Positions 37,291-48,647 of a stretch of DNA of 64,000 bases are shown in pieces (within the stretch, counting starts at the first letter, position 1; each line of letters opens with the position of its first letter). The notes under the pieces were generated by a model. The model searched no databases and was not told where the DNA came from. It was given only the letters and a program-made list of their open reading frames with translations. The translations under genes were made by a program, and so were the position numbers. Origin of the DNA: Acanthochromis polyacanthus (lineage: Eukaryota > Chordata > Actinopteri > Pomacentridae); NCBI RefSeq assembly GCF_021347895.1, contig NC_067136.1:2377970-2441969 (forward strand). The letters run 5' to 3'.

Positions 37291-40200
37291 ATGGAATACA
37301 AACCCAACTTTGTATTCTTGTGTGGGTCCACCACCCAGCTGCAGCTGCAGGCCAGCTGTGAAGCTGTCAGGGTGGCCCAGGAGACCAGGCAGCAGCAGGC
37401 CGGCAAAACCTTCGTCCTCAAGCCAGCAAAGAAGGCAGAAGCCGATGCTCGGGCGCAGGTCAGAGCCCTGGGGGGTGACCCAGCTGACCGGCGTCACATC
37501 CTCAGCAGGATGGAGCTGCAGCTGGGTCAGTACCGGGGTCAGACCTTCCAGTGGCTGCTGACCCATGACGTTGGCTACGCGGCGAGTCTGCTGGCTGGTC
37601 ACAAGGCAGAGCGTGAGAGGGGAGACGGCAGCAGGACCCCCCTCATGGGCAACAAAGACGCCCTTCTAGAATATGCCCGACTCTTTCCTGCTATGGTGGC
37701 AGCCATAGCAGGAAAAAAGACTACGGGCATCGATGCAGAAGGTGATCAGGTGGTGGGATTTGGTGAATACAGCTTCCTGACCTACAGAGAGCTGTATGAG
37801 ACTGTGGACGCAGAGATCAACAGGTAGAGACTCACCTTCTGATTTTAACAGCTGTCTCTGTCTGTCTGTGTGTCTGTCTGCTTTTATTTTGAAGAGCTGT
37901 TTGAACTTGTTAAAATCAGTGTTCTCATTTGACTTTTTTACTTTGTTAAACTGCAGCTGCAGGAAGTGGATGAGATGGGTCCCTGTAAAGACCGCTGGCT
38001 CCCGACTTGGTCGGTTGCAGAGGTACATCCTTAGCAGGGACAGGGAGCAGCAGGCAGTCACTGCTGCTTCTCCAGCTGCATCCTCCACCTCCACTGCTTC
38101 CACTGCTTCCGCACCCACCACCTCCACATCATCTCCGCAGCATCCTCGGCCGTCTTCATCCTCCCTGAGGAAGAGAAGGACCAACGTCCTGTCAAGTATG
38201 CGTCCAGTCATCTTCTTCACTCACATTCACACTGTGTCATCTGAGGCCTGCTTCAGTTCAGAGGCTTCATCAGCATGAAAGCTGGAACAAACAAGATTAC
38301 TGAAGTATCATCGTAACAAATAAACACCAACATGAACACAAGTCCATTTTAAATCTGTTTGGTGTCGATTGTGAGGCAGCTTGTTGTTCTCCACAGTGAT
38401 GAATTTTTTTAATGACGGCTGCAGGTTCCTCTGAGGATGAAGACCAGATGATGTTTGAAGCTGCTGCTGCTGCTGAGCAGAGCATAGCTGCATCAGGTGA
38501 GTCTGTTTCATCCAGATGTGCATCAGGGCAGCAGCAGTTCTGTCTTCTACTTTAATGTGGTCAGTACAGCAGGAGGTGACCACTGGTTATTGTAAACTGT
38601 TTTCTTATAACATACTTATTATTTGTCCTCAGTATCTCCACCTGCTGCAAACGGAGGAGCTCCGCCTCCTCCTGCTGCATCAAGAGCTCCACCTCCACCG
38701 ACTGCTCCGGTCCGACTGCTTCCTCCTCCAGCTCAGGTTGGTGTTGTTCATTTGGTGTCAGCCTGTTTGGAGCAGCAGCTCGCTGACGTGTGTGTTGTTG
38801 TGTTCCAGCTCCTCCTGCCCACAGCGTGGAGGAGCAGCCTGCCAGCAGTGCAGCAGGAGTGGGTCAGCAAGGCCCTGTTTGTGGAGGACCAGACGGGGAG
38901 GGCCGTCCTGTCCCAGGACCTCCGCCTGTGGTACCACCCGCCAGGCCCCCGGATGGTGTACAGCCAGCGTCCCTCCACCCCTGACGCCTTCTTCCAGCAG
39001 CCCTTTTTCTTCTGGGCACCGTACCGCATGTGGCAGTACCACCTCAAGTGTCCAGTCTGTTCAAAGAAGCTGACAGGCTGCGGCGTGTTCAAGACTGTAC
39101 GCAAAGTGCTGGACCTTGATGGCTGGTACTACATGGGTACAGAGTACCTGGAGTGCAGGTACTGAGGAGTTTTTAAAACTGACTGCTGTGACTGTGACTG
39201 CTGGAAGTGTCACAGCTCAGAGGACTGACTTTAATGCATTTACTTTTCTGTCACAGGCGCTGCAGGAAGAAGGTGTCCTCCTGGTCGGGATCCATCAGGG
39301 AGCAGCTGAAGTTGCACCACCAGCGGCTGTTTCCTGCTGTGCTGACGTACAGGTACACATGAAGAACACGGGCCTCCGTACGGCCCGCTGTCACACTGAT
39401 GTCCACAGGAAGCGTGTCAGGTGTCAGATTGCATGACACACGTGTTGAAGTGTGAAACTGTTCCTGCTGCAGGCTCTCGTGTGACTTGAAGGTCCTGGCT
39501 CAAATGAAGGGGCGCACGCTGGGCAACAGCACCAGCCGCCTTCGCTCCTTCCTGCTGGAGCAGCACACAGCAGAGTGGATGAGGATGAGCACTCTGTTCC
39601 TCCATACCTGCTGGGATGAGTCCAGATGCCCCCTCCTCCCCCTCTGCCCACCATGGAGCCTGTACCCAGCAGCAGCTGGCTGCTTTCCACGTATGCCAGG
39701 GAGTCCTTTACCAGGATTGATGAGCTGCAGGCAAAGGTGACCTGGACCTTCGGCTCCATCCTGAAGATGGATTCCACAAAGAAGGTGAGAGGATCTGAGT
39801 CGCTGCACATCACGTGGCTGATGTTTTCTGACTGCAGACTGCACCTCACATGAAGAGCTGCGTCTTCACTGAGGGATCAAACAGCTGTCTGTCCTCTGCA
39901 GGTGACCAGGAAGCTGGCTGGGAGAGACGCTGGTACCGCTCAGTGGATGAGCAGCGTGGGGAACGAACTGGGGCAGGTCCTCATCTCTGTAATGACGGCG
40001 GCGGAGGGCTATGGCCTGAAGGACATGGCGAGCGGCCTGCAGGAGCGGTACCAGCGAGCGGGACGAGATCCTCCACTCGTCCTTTATGTGGACAGGGACT
40101 GCTGCAGGAGGGACGGAGGAACCTGTGCGGCCGGCGCTCTGTTCCCCGCGTGGCCGCAGCTCTGTGTGCGACTGGACATCTGGCACTTTGTGCGCAGGCT

Positions 40201-40768
40201 GGCGGCAGGCGTGACCTCAGAGAGCCACATCCTCTACCCAGACTTCATGCGGCGTCTCTCTGCCAGCATCTTTGAGTGGGACCCGGAGGACATGTCCAGC
40301 TTAAAGACAGCCAAGCTGTCAGACCGGTCCAGGAGGGGGAACAGGCTGACCGTCAAGGAGATGGCTAAGCACTGTCGCCGTCACACGCGCGGGGCGGAGC
40401 TGACCGAGCGTCTCCTTGACGACACCATCCAAGTGTTCATGACAGTCACTGACAGCATGGGCGTCCCCCTGCTGGACCGGGACCGCATGGAGGGGATCTG
40501 GAGGACTCAGAGGAAGCACGTCGCCTGCATCCAGGTACGGCCGAAACACTCTGAAGTGAATTTAACAGTTGAGTTGTTTCAGAATAAAGTGGACGTGGTT
40601 TCTGTCTCCTCTTCTCCACATCAGGATCCTGCCGGTGTTCGGCTGTACAAGCGGACTGGACAGCTGACGAGCAGCCAGGTCGTTCTGCCGGTGTATCGCT
40701 GCGCCCGCGGGTCCACATTGCTGGAGTCGTTCCACCTGCACCTGAACAGGTTCATCCCAGGTGAGTCA

Positions 40769-40847
<79 letters not shown>

Positions 40848-41723
40848 TTCTTCCTGTCTCCAACATCCTGACATTTCTCTCTCCTGTTGCAGGAACTGCA
40901 GCCAGAGGCTGCTTCTTCCAGATGTTCCTGTTGGAGGGGCTGACGAGGTGGAACGAGGACCGCGCGCAGGCGGCAGCCAGCAGGGGGAACAGCGGCAGGA
41001 AGTGCTACAGTGGACAGGATGTGCACACGCTCAACGAGCTCAGTCAGCATTTCTACCGGTTGAAGCTGGCTGAGATGTTCACCAGTCCGCTGCTGTACAC
41101 CGGTAAGAAAAAGCATGAGGACGGAGAAACACGGAGCAGCTGCAGGTGTGGTGAAGGTTCCAGTTCTCTGTTTGGACACAAAGACAACAAGGAAGAAAAC
41201 TGATCAGCAGATAAATTAATATCATTATTCACATTGTTCTTCTACAGGGGAGCTCATCGGGATCAGTTACCTGTACAATCAGACCGGGAAGACGCTGCAG
41301 GAGTTCCCTGATGACCCTGACGAGCACGATGGCTGCGAAGAAGAAGAAGAAGAAGAAGAAGAAGAAGAAGAGGTGGAGGAGGAGCTGCCAGACATCATGG
41401 AGGACACTGTCGATGAGGGCTTTGATGAGTTCAGCTTTGACCACCCCGCCTCTGCTGCTTCTGCCTCTTTAGCCTCCTTCACCCCAAAATCAACTGCCTG
41501 GCATCGCCAGAGGCTGCAGGAGATGCAGGCAGAAGCAGCTCAGAGGGGAGAGACTGTCAGAGTGAGGAGGCCCTCCATCATCCGCTGTGGTCACTGTGGG
41601 CAGAGGAAGATAAAGGAGACTGGACACAGAGTGCTGAGGAAGGAGAGTGGGGAGAGGGTGACCTTCTGTCCTGTGGCAGCCAAAGGACAGAGTCCAGAGG
41701 AGTGGCTGTCCTCCCTCCAGTGA
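37291..41723 (+). pseudogene. Dada-like transposase gene of element 1, one frameshift
   Basis: Eleven coding exons: 37291-37823, 37957-38195, 38425-38496, 38633-38736, 38809-39158, 39257-39352, 39473-39784, 39902-40534, 40625-40760, 40893-41102, 41248-41723. Start chosen because the acceptor TAG lies just before AAATGG, as in element 2. Phases agree everywhere except exon 7 (39473-39784). There the frame must change between HTCWDESR and MPPPPPLP, where element 2 has extra sequence: a deletion with frameshift. Recognisable parts: N-terminal domain, a Cys-rich module like fish DUF6729 proteins (CPVCSKKL..DGWYYMGTEYLEC), DDE candidates GSILKMDSTKK, LYVDRDCC and LLESFHLHLNRF, an acidic run (GAA)n and a C-terminal zinc knuckle CGHCGQRK..TGH..FC. 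Unless the frameshift is a sequencing error, the copy is inactive. Confidence 0.8.
40770..40845. repeat. (CA)n microsatellite in a transposase intron
   Basis: About 76 bp of pure CA between exons 9 and 10 of the element 1 transposase gene. Confidence 0.97.
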
Positions 41724-41895
41724 CTCTGAAGTGTACATAGTTGTTTTTAAGTGTAAATAGTGTGATAATAATAATAGTTTGTGTACATAGTTGTTTTTAA
41801 GTGTAAATAGTGTGACAATAATAATAATTTTTAGTGTACCATGGTTCAGGAACTGTTTTCACTTCCTAACATTTTTAATGACCAGTGAAGGCTTG

Positions 41896-41901
41896 AATAA
41901 A
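41896..41901 (+). terminator. Polyadenylation signal of element 1 transposase gene
   Basis: AATAAA 173 bases after the stop codon. 41,902-43,075 between the two genes of element 1 contains no other recognised feature. Confidence 0.6.
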
Positions 41902-43075
41902 TTCATTGGCATTAAAAGAATTTCAGGTGTATCTTTCCCTTCATCACAGCACCCCCACACAGTCCTCTAGTTTGAACTGAACCCTGAATGAGACACAGTC
42001 TGTACAAGTTTAACTATTTATTCCAAAAACAGAAGACATGAACACAGGAATCACAGGTAAACAGTCAAAGTCAGAATAAATCATTGTTACAGCGCTGGAG
42101 GGAATCCTGAACTGAGATCTACTCGATGGGCTGATCGTCAGCTCAGGAGGACCTCCTGACCCTCGTTTCACAGACCATCTTATAGCAACCAGTTCTAGTT
42201 CTCCACATCAAACCAGTCTGTTCTGCATCTCAGCTCTGCTTCTCAGTGTGTGCTCATGTCAGACATGATAAAAAACCCAAAACCAAACTATCAGACACAG
42301 AGAGAATCCAACATGTCTCAGACTTCAGGCTGCAGCTTCTAATGTCATCAGAACTGGTCAACAGGACATTCAGAACAGTTCTTTAATTCAGAAAGGAAAG
42401 ATAAACCTTTATTATTAAAATGGGAAATAGGATGAATTAACAGATCAAGATTAAATATATACCGACAGCATTTACTGAAAAACTTTGTTCTTTCATCTGT
42501 ATGAATCTTTTTGTAAAAATGTACTTCAAACTGCTGGGAGGGGGGATCGTTACTCTGAAGGCAGCTGGAGTTGTTCACATACAGGTGTGAAGATGAGCAC
42601 CTGGGTCACTCTGCTGATGAACCCGTTACCTTCAAGGCTCCTGCTGACCTCCTGCAGGGACGGGCCTCCCTTTGAGGTGATGGCTGGAACATCACAGGAC
42701 ATCAAAGGAGCTGACACGTGATTGGATGAGACAAAAGCAGGAGGAGATTTGGAGGTAAGCTGCAGAGTTCCTTCAGTTGTCATCAGACTGCTGCTGAGGG
42801 AGAGAGACGCTGCATCACATCTGCTCATTTGGTATTTGGCTCCTTGTCTGGTGAGTTTTCTCACGGAACTCAGTCAAGTTATGCGTGTCTGAATTTGTTT
42901 GTGTTATTTATGCATTACACATTTTTATTTTATATTATTTCTTAGTCTCAGTTGATTTTATGACAGTTTGTATGATGTGTGTGGTTACCTTGTGAAGCCC
43001 TGAAGAAGTCACTCAGTGCTGAAGGTGCAGCTCCATTAGATTCACACCTTGTGTCTGTTGTGTGCTCATGCAGAG

Positions 43076-44373
43076 ATGGAAGACCAGGTGAAGAGGGACA
43101 GGGATCTGTGGGCCTGGAGGAGGAAGGAGGTCCAGAAATGGAGGGCTGACAGGAAATCCTACATCCCTCCACCTGCACTGAGGTACCAAAAACCCTTTTG
43201 GCCTCCTGTGCTGAAGAAGAGAAGGAAGGAAGGAAAGAGGAGAAGGAAAGGTGATTACTGGGTGATGTACATGATGTACCTTTATTCATCTGTAAAACCA
43301 AACAACATGAAAAACACAGAGTGTTCAGTTGGTGTGTTGACTGTAACAAACCTGTTTTTGTCTGACTAGCTTCATCCAGGCCGTCTGCCCCGGATGACCC
43401 AGAGACCCCCGGTACCCCGACGACTCCTCCTGTGTCTCAGGACCCGCAGCCGGGAACCTCCAGGGACAAAACTGCTGCCTCTGTGTGCGCTGCCTGTGGA
43501 AAGGCCACCTCTGTCCCTGGACACTTTGTCCACAGGGACAAGACATACTGACCTGCTTGGGAGGACAGTGGAGCAGTGGCTGACGGAGATGAGGGGTGGG
43601 GAGACAAAGGAAGACCTCTACCAGAGGAACCTTCGAACATGGGCCCAAAAAAGGAGGGACAGGAGGGCTGAAAAAAGGGGGAACTGTACCCCAGAGACCC
43701 ACCATACCCCTCCTGCTGCTCCTGCTCCTTCTTCTGCTCCTTCTTCTGCTCCTGCTCCTGCTCCTTCTTCTGCTCCTTCTTCTGCTCCTGCTCCTGCTCC
43801 TTCTTCTGCTCCTGCTTCCGCTCCTGCTCCTGCTCGTTCTTCACAGCCGGGGACCTCCAGGGACAAAACTGCTGCCTCGGTGTGCGCTGCCTGTGGAAAG
43901 GCCACCTCTGTCTCTGGGCACTTTGTCCACAGGGACAAAACGTACTGCAGGTCCATCTCCGGCGGGCTCACCCTGGAGGAATGGATGAACAGCAATGTGC
44001 CCAGGACCACCAGGTGGCGGTGGAAAGTCAAACAGGAGGCCAGCCACCTTGAGGTCCTGACGCCTCGGAAGCAGAGGACCTGCAGCCGCTGCAACCAGCG
44101 GATGCTGAGGTCGACGGGCCACAGCATCCGGAAAAAAACCAGAGAGACATTTTGCCAGGCAACCGACCCCTCGGGGAGGACAGTGGAGCAGTGGCTCACC
44201 GAGGTCCGTGGGGGGTCACAACTGAGGACCTCTACCAGGAAAATCTGAGAAGATGGAGCCTGTACAGACAACAGCCAGAAGTCAGCGAACGCTACAGGAA
44301 GCAGAGGAAGGAGAGGAGGGAAGCTGAGAAGAAGAGGAGGAGGGAGGGAGAGGAGGGAGAAGAGGGAAGCTGA
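43076..44373 (+). pseudogene. Second gene of element 1, repeated zinc-knuckle modules
   Basis: A first coding exon 43076-43250 (MEDQVKRDRDLWAWRRKEV, basic C-terminus) joins 43,370 onward in phase. The product then has a module CAACGKATSVPGHFVHRDKTY that hits TGA at 43,549. The same module occurs again at about 43,860-43,960 (CAACGKATSVSGHFVHRDKTYC), followed by LTLEEW. A third, CSRCNQRMLRSTGH, is at about 44,083-44,150 and leads to GRTVEQWLTEV. A second TVEQWLTEM segment sits at 43,560. Between them is an Ala-Pro-Ser linker (43,700-43,840). The frame breaks at least twice (near 43,551 and near 44,210 in a G run). The modules resemble the C-terminal knuckle of the transposase. Possible role: DNA or target binding; this is inference. 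Confidence 0.6.
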
Positions 44374-44473
44374 GAAGAAGAGGAGGGAGGGAGAGGAGGG
44401 AGAAGAGGGAAAGTAATGAAAAACTTTGTGTGTTTGAGTTGTTCCATTTCCTTGTGTGCGCTTTTGTTTGTTG

Positions 44474-44479
44474 AATAAA
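44474..44479 (+). terminator. Polyadenylation signal of the second element 1 gene
   Basis: AATAAA about 100 bases beyond the last open frame of the zinc-knuckle gene. Confidence 0.55.
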
Positions 44480-44519
44480 AGTGACTGTTTCAACAACAAA
44501 TGACTCTGATTGTTGAGGG

Positions 44520-44712
44520 AGCTGGGGTCCTGTGCCCACCAGGGGCGCCTCTCGGCAGGGGGAGGAGAGCTAGTCCTCCCTGTGTCCACCAGGGGTGCCT
44601 CCAGGCAGGGGGAGGGCGCTGGGGCCCCAGGGCCCCCCCCGTTTCGGCCGCCGTTTGGCCTGTTTAGGGCCCCTTCTTGCCACCGGGGGGGCCCCAGAAC
44701 ATTGGGCCGCTT
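44520..44712. repeat. G/C-rich right end of element 1 with a short tandem repeat
   Basis: Two imperfect copies of a CCACCAGGGGYGCCTC..GGCAGGGGGAGG block (about 44,537 and 44,587) are followed by long C and G runs up to the target-site copy. Confidence 0.6.
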
Positions 44713-44720
44713 CCTTTGCG
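44713..44720. other. Shared target-site octamer between elements 1 and 2
   Basis: CCTTTGCG, close to the U6 target at 36,163-36,170. It serves as the right duplication of element 1 and the left flank of element 2, whose first bases (CCTATGAATTCC) follow directly. Confidence 0.55.
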
Positions 44721-45325
44721 CCTATGAATTCCGAATCTTCTCTGTTCCAATTGTTCCAATTTCCCCCCTGCTCTGCCCCTGGCCCCGGGTCCTCCTCTCC
44801 TGGTCGCTCGGCCAATCACGTCGCTCGCTTGTTCTGAATTCTTCTGTCGAGTTTTTGGCAACCAATGGGATAGCCCCGATTGTTCCAATTAGGTCACATG
44901 ACTCAGCATTTCCCTAGCACCATAGCACCGAATTTCATGCCGCCGTTGAGTGTCACGGAATCTACAGTAAGTACCGCAGCAACGTCTTTCTGTCATTTTA
45001 AAGAAATAATTGTGCAAAACTGCTTTAAAAATCAGGAGTTTGATTGCTTTCAATCACACTCAGGTACCGTCGTGTGTTTTTTAACTGGACATGTCGAAAT
45101 AATTGTGGAAAAGTGGCTGCTTTGTGTCAGAAACTGATGTACTACAGTTTTCCGTTATGTGTGTTAATAGCTTAGCATCATAGCGTGTTCTCTATGTGGT
45201 GTGATAGCAGGCTAAAATTCATGCTGGTACGTTAATTCTCGACATTAAACAGCTTTATGGCCGTAATAAGTAAGCTGTAACATGTTCACACGTGTATAAT
45301 TAGATGTTCACGTACAGGTATATCT

Positions 45326-45328
<3 letters not shown>

Positions 45329-45397
<69 letters not shown>
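45329..45397. repeat. (GT)n microsatellite in element 2 first intron
   Basis: Uninterrupted GT for about 69 bp. At the matching place element 3 has only short GT stretches and an (AT)n tract. Confidence 0.97.
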
Positions 45398-45398
<1 letters not shown>

Positions 45399-45672
45399 CG
45401 TTCATGTGTATATTTTGGGTTTACATATACATGTGTGTGAATGTGTACACAGATCTACACACACATGTGTGTATATGTATAGAATGAGAGAGTGTTGATC
45501 TGTAAGGCTGTCACTAATCTGAATAGATTTTCTGTTCCTTACAGAAACTGAGTCTTCTGCTATCATCATCTACAGGAAGTTCTCCTCACTGGTGTCCTCC
45601 ATGCATCTTCTGTTCTCAGTCATCTTCCAGTGCTGCTGCAGTCCTCTGCTCATTGTCATTTTTTCTACTTAG

Positions 45673-48607
45673 ATGGAACATCCAACATTTAGGAGGGCCC
45701 CTAATGGGACCCTTCTCCTGAAGGCCTCTTCTGAGGCTCAGGCTCTGGGGCCCCAGAAGGCCAGCTGCAGGGCCAGACCAGCAGAGGAGGTGGAGGAGGA
45801 GGCCCGGGCCCACGTCGTCTCCATGGGTGGAGACGTCACCAACGCCACCCTGGTGCTGAGCCGGTGGAGGGTCCAGTTCGGCCGGTACCAGGGCCAGACC
45901 TTCCACTGGCTGCTGGAGAACGACGTGGGCTATGCTGTGAACCTGGTTTCATCCCACCAGAAGGAGCGAGAGAGGACAGGGTCTCAGTCCCCGCTGATGG
46001 CCAACAAGGTGAATGACTGGACCTGATTTATTCTGACATCCAGTCTGACTGCAGCAGCTCTAACTCTGTTTTGTGGACCTGCAGGACGCCTTCACCCGGT
46101 ACTCCTCTGGATACCCGGACTTTGTGGAAGCCGTCGGGTTCCACAGAGCCTTTGAGGAGGCCCGGGTGAAGTCCCTGCAGCCTGGACAGGAGGGACAGGC
46201 CCTTGTTGGCTTCGGGGACTTCAAGTTTGAGACCCTGCGGAGCCTGTACGAGTCTGAGGACCCCAAGAAGATCCGGTATGTTTTCACTGTAATACAATTC
46301 AAAACACTGTCATGATAGAACATCTGCTGGATGATCAGTGAAGATCTCAGTCACCTGAGGACCTGCATCATCTGCAGATTCGTCAACTACCTGCAACGGA
46401 AGGCGCCAGCTCCAGGCACGCAGATGGAGAACGCCGTCCACTATGTCAGAAGCCGAGACAGGCAGAGGAGGAACCCTGCTGCTGCTGCTGCTGCTGCTGC
46501 CAGGACCTCCACATCCTCCACTGTGAGCAGCAGCTCTGCTTCTGTCTCGGCTTCAACACAGGGTCCCAGAGCTGCATCCCAGTATGTGTTTCATCGTGCT
46601 GATGTCTGACTTTGGTGATCTTTGAGGATTTTTGTGAAGGAAGCTTCATGTTTTTCATGTCGTCTGCTTTCAGATTTGCAGCTTTTGTCTGTGGCCGGCG
46701 TTCTCTGTCTGCGGTGGAAATGCAGGCAAAGATTAAGAAGCTGGTGGTTTCTCAGCCTGCATTTCCAGGTGAGCTCCAGTTCATCCTCAGTGAAACACAG
46801 TTAGACTTTGCTTGTTGTTCTCTCTTTACTTCATGTTTCTGTATTTCCATTCCAGCCTCCTGCAGACCAGCTCTTCCCTCAAAACAACCTGAGGAGCCCA
46901 CAGATGAAGAGCTGGTCCAGGCGGTAGTTGACGCAGAAGAGTGTAAGTATTTGTTAAAGACAGACTGACACCTGGAACATGTTGTTGATAACAGAAATAT
47001 TGAATACAACAGAAATATTGAATACGTGCTGACTTGTTTTTCCCTCTGCTTTATAAATGTTTCTGAATGACAGAAAAACTGGAAACTGAACAGTAAGTTT
47101 GTGTCACATTAGAACTTTCTGGTGTCTTTGTGGTTTTAATCTCAGATCACTAACTGCCATGCTGCTCACCACCTGAATCATCCTGACTAATGAGATCACC
47201 TGTAGACACACCTTTACTCCATTTCGCTTTTGTTTACCTGCATAACCCTCCTCCCCCTCCTCCAGCTGCTGCCTGCATTCAGCCGTCGTTGTAATCAGCT
47301 TTCATGGCGTCTCTCTGATTCTGCTCCTTAACCTCAACTCATCCTTACTCCATTCATGGAACTAAAACCTCACATTTCTGTTGCAGCCTCAGAAGTACAG
47401 GCCCATCTCTCGCTCCTCCCTCCTCCTCCACCTCCTCCCTCCACGTCCTCCCTGCCACAGAGGGCTGATGGGAGCTCTGCAGGGCCAGAGGAGCCCACAG
47501 ATGAGGAGCTCATGGAGGCCTCACAGGAGCCTCATGCTCCTCTGGCCCTGCCCGCCGCTCCACCACTGGTCCAGGCTCCACCACCATCACCACCACCACC
47601 TGCAGCCATGGAGCAGGCGGCTCATCTTCGTCCACCTGCTGGCGGTGCTGAGGTGAGTTGTCAGACAGTAGGCGTGTCCTCTCAGGTGTTGTGCTGCTCC
47701 TCAGGTGCTGAACTTGTTGGATTTTTCTCTCTCCAGCTGCTCCCAGAGACCTGGAGAGCAGCTCTCACTGCAGAGCAGCAGCAGTGGATCGGCCGGGTGC
47801 TGTTTTCCAGGGACAGCAGGGGGAGGCCACGTCTCATCAGAGACCTGAACCTCTGGTGGTTCCCTCCCCAGACCCGGCCGGTCTACAGTCAGCCTTCCGC
47901 GTCCCCCGACCCCTTCTTCGCATGTCGGCTGTTCCTGTGGATGCCACACAGGATCTGGCGCCGACAGCTGACATGCCCCCAGCCTTCATGCTCCGGGTCC
48001 ATGGTGAAGGCTGGGCTGTACAGGACCATCCGGAGGGTCCTGGACATCGACGGCTGGTATCTCATGGCCACTGAGTACCTGGAGTGCCGTCGGTGTAAGA
48101 AGAAGGTCGGGGGCTGGTCACAGGGCATCATCAGGCAGCTGTCCCCCACCTACAGCTGCCAGTTCCCAGCTGTACTCACGTACAGGTAAGAGGCAGTCTA
48201 GCCACACTGTGACCCTGTGTGTCGGACATGGATGACACTGAGACTGATGCTGCTGTTTGTTGCTGCAGGTTGTCCTGTGACCTGAGGGTGGTTGCACAGC
48301 TGAAGTCCCGCACGCTTGGTAACAGTGCCACTCAGCTGTACAACACCCTGCGGGAGACCCACACTGACTCCTGGATGCGGAGACCCATCCACTACCTCGG
48401 CGTGTGCGAGCAGTTCCTGGCCTTTGGCTCTGTCTGGGGGCATTTTACACCACAGCCCCAGATGCCCCCTCTGCCGTCACCCGAATGGCTGCTGACCGTC
48501 TACGGGTACGACGTCCTGACGCGGCTGGAGGAGTACAAGGCCAGGATCACGTCCACCTTCGGATCCATCCTTAAGATAGATTCCACAAGGAAGGTGAAGG
48601 AAGTTCA

Positions 48608-48647
<40 letters not shown>

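Larger units (their letters stand above)
36171..44712 (+). mobile_element. Dada-like U6-targeting DNA transposon, element 1
   Basis: An 8.5-kb insertion starting exactly where U6 homology stops and ending before a near copy of the U6 target octamer. It carries a multi-exon transposase gene (37,291-41,723) and a second zinc-finger gene (43,076-44,373). Known biology: the Dada superfamily has DDE transposases, makes 6-7 bp duplications and includes families specific for U6 in fish. That, plus the insertion site, is the basis of the call. Clear terminal inverted repeats were not found. The right end (44,520-44,712) is very G/C-rich. Confidence 0.75.

Noticed and set aside
47075..47092. A tiny exon in element 2 between two splice-like sites
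   Set aside because: In the phase left by the previous exon it would create a stop at once, in both element 2 and element 3. Joining to 47,387 keeps the frame.
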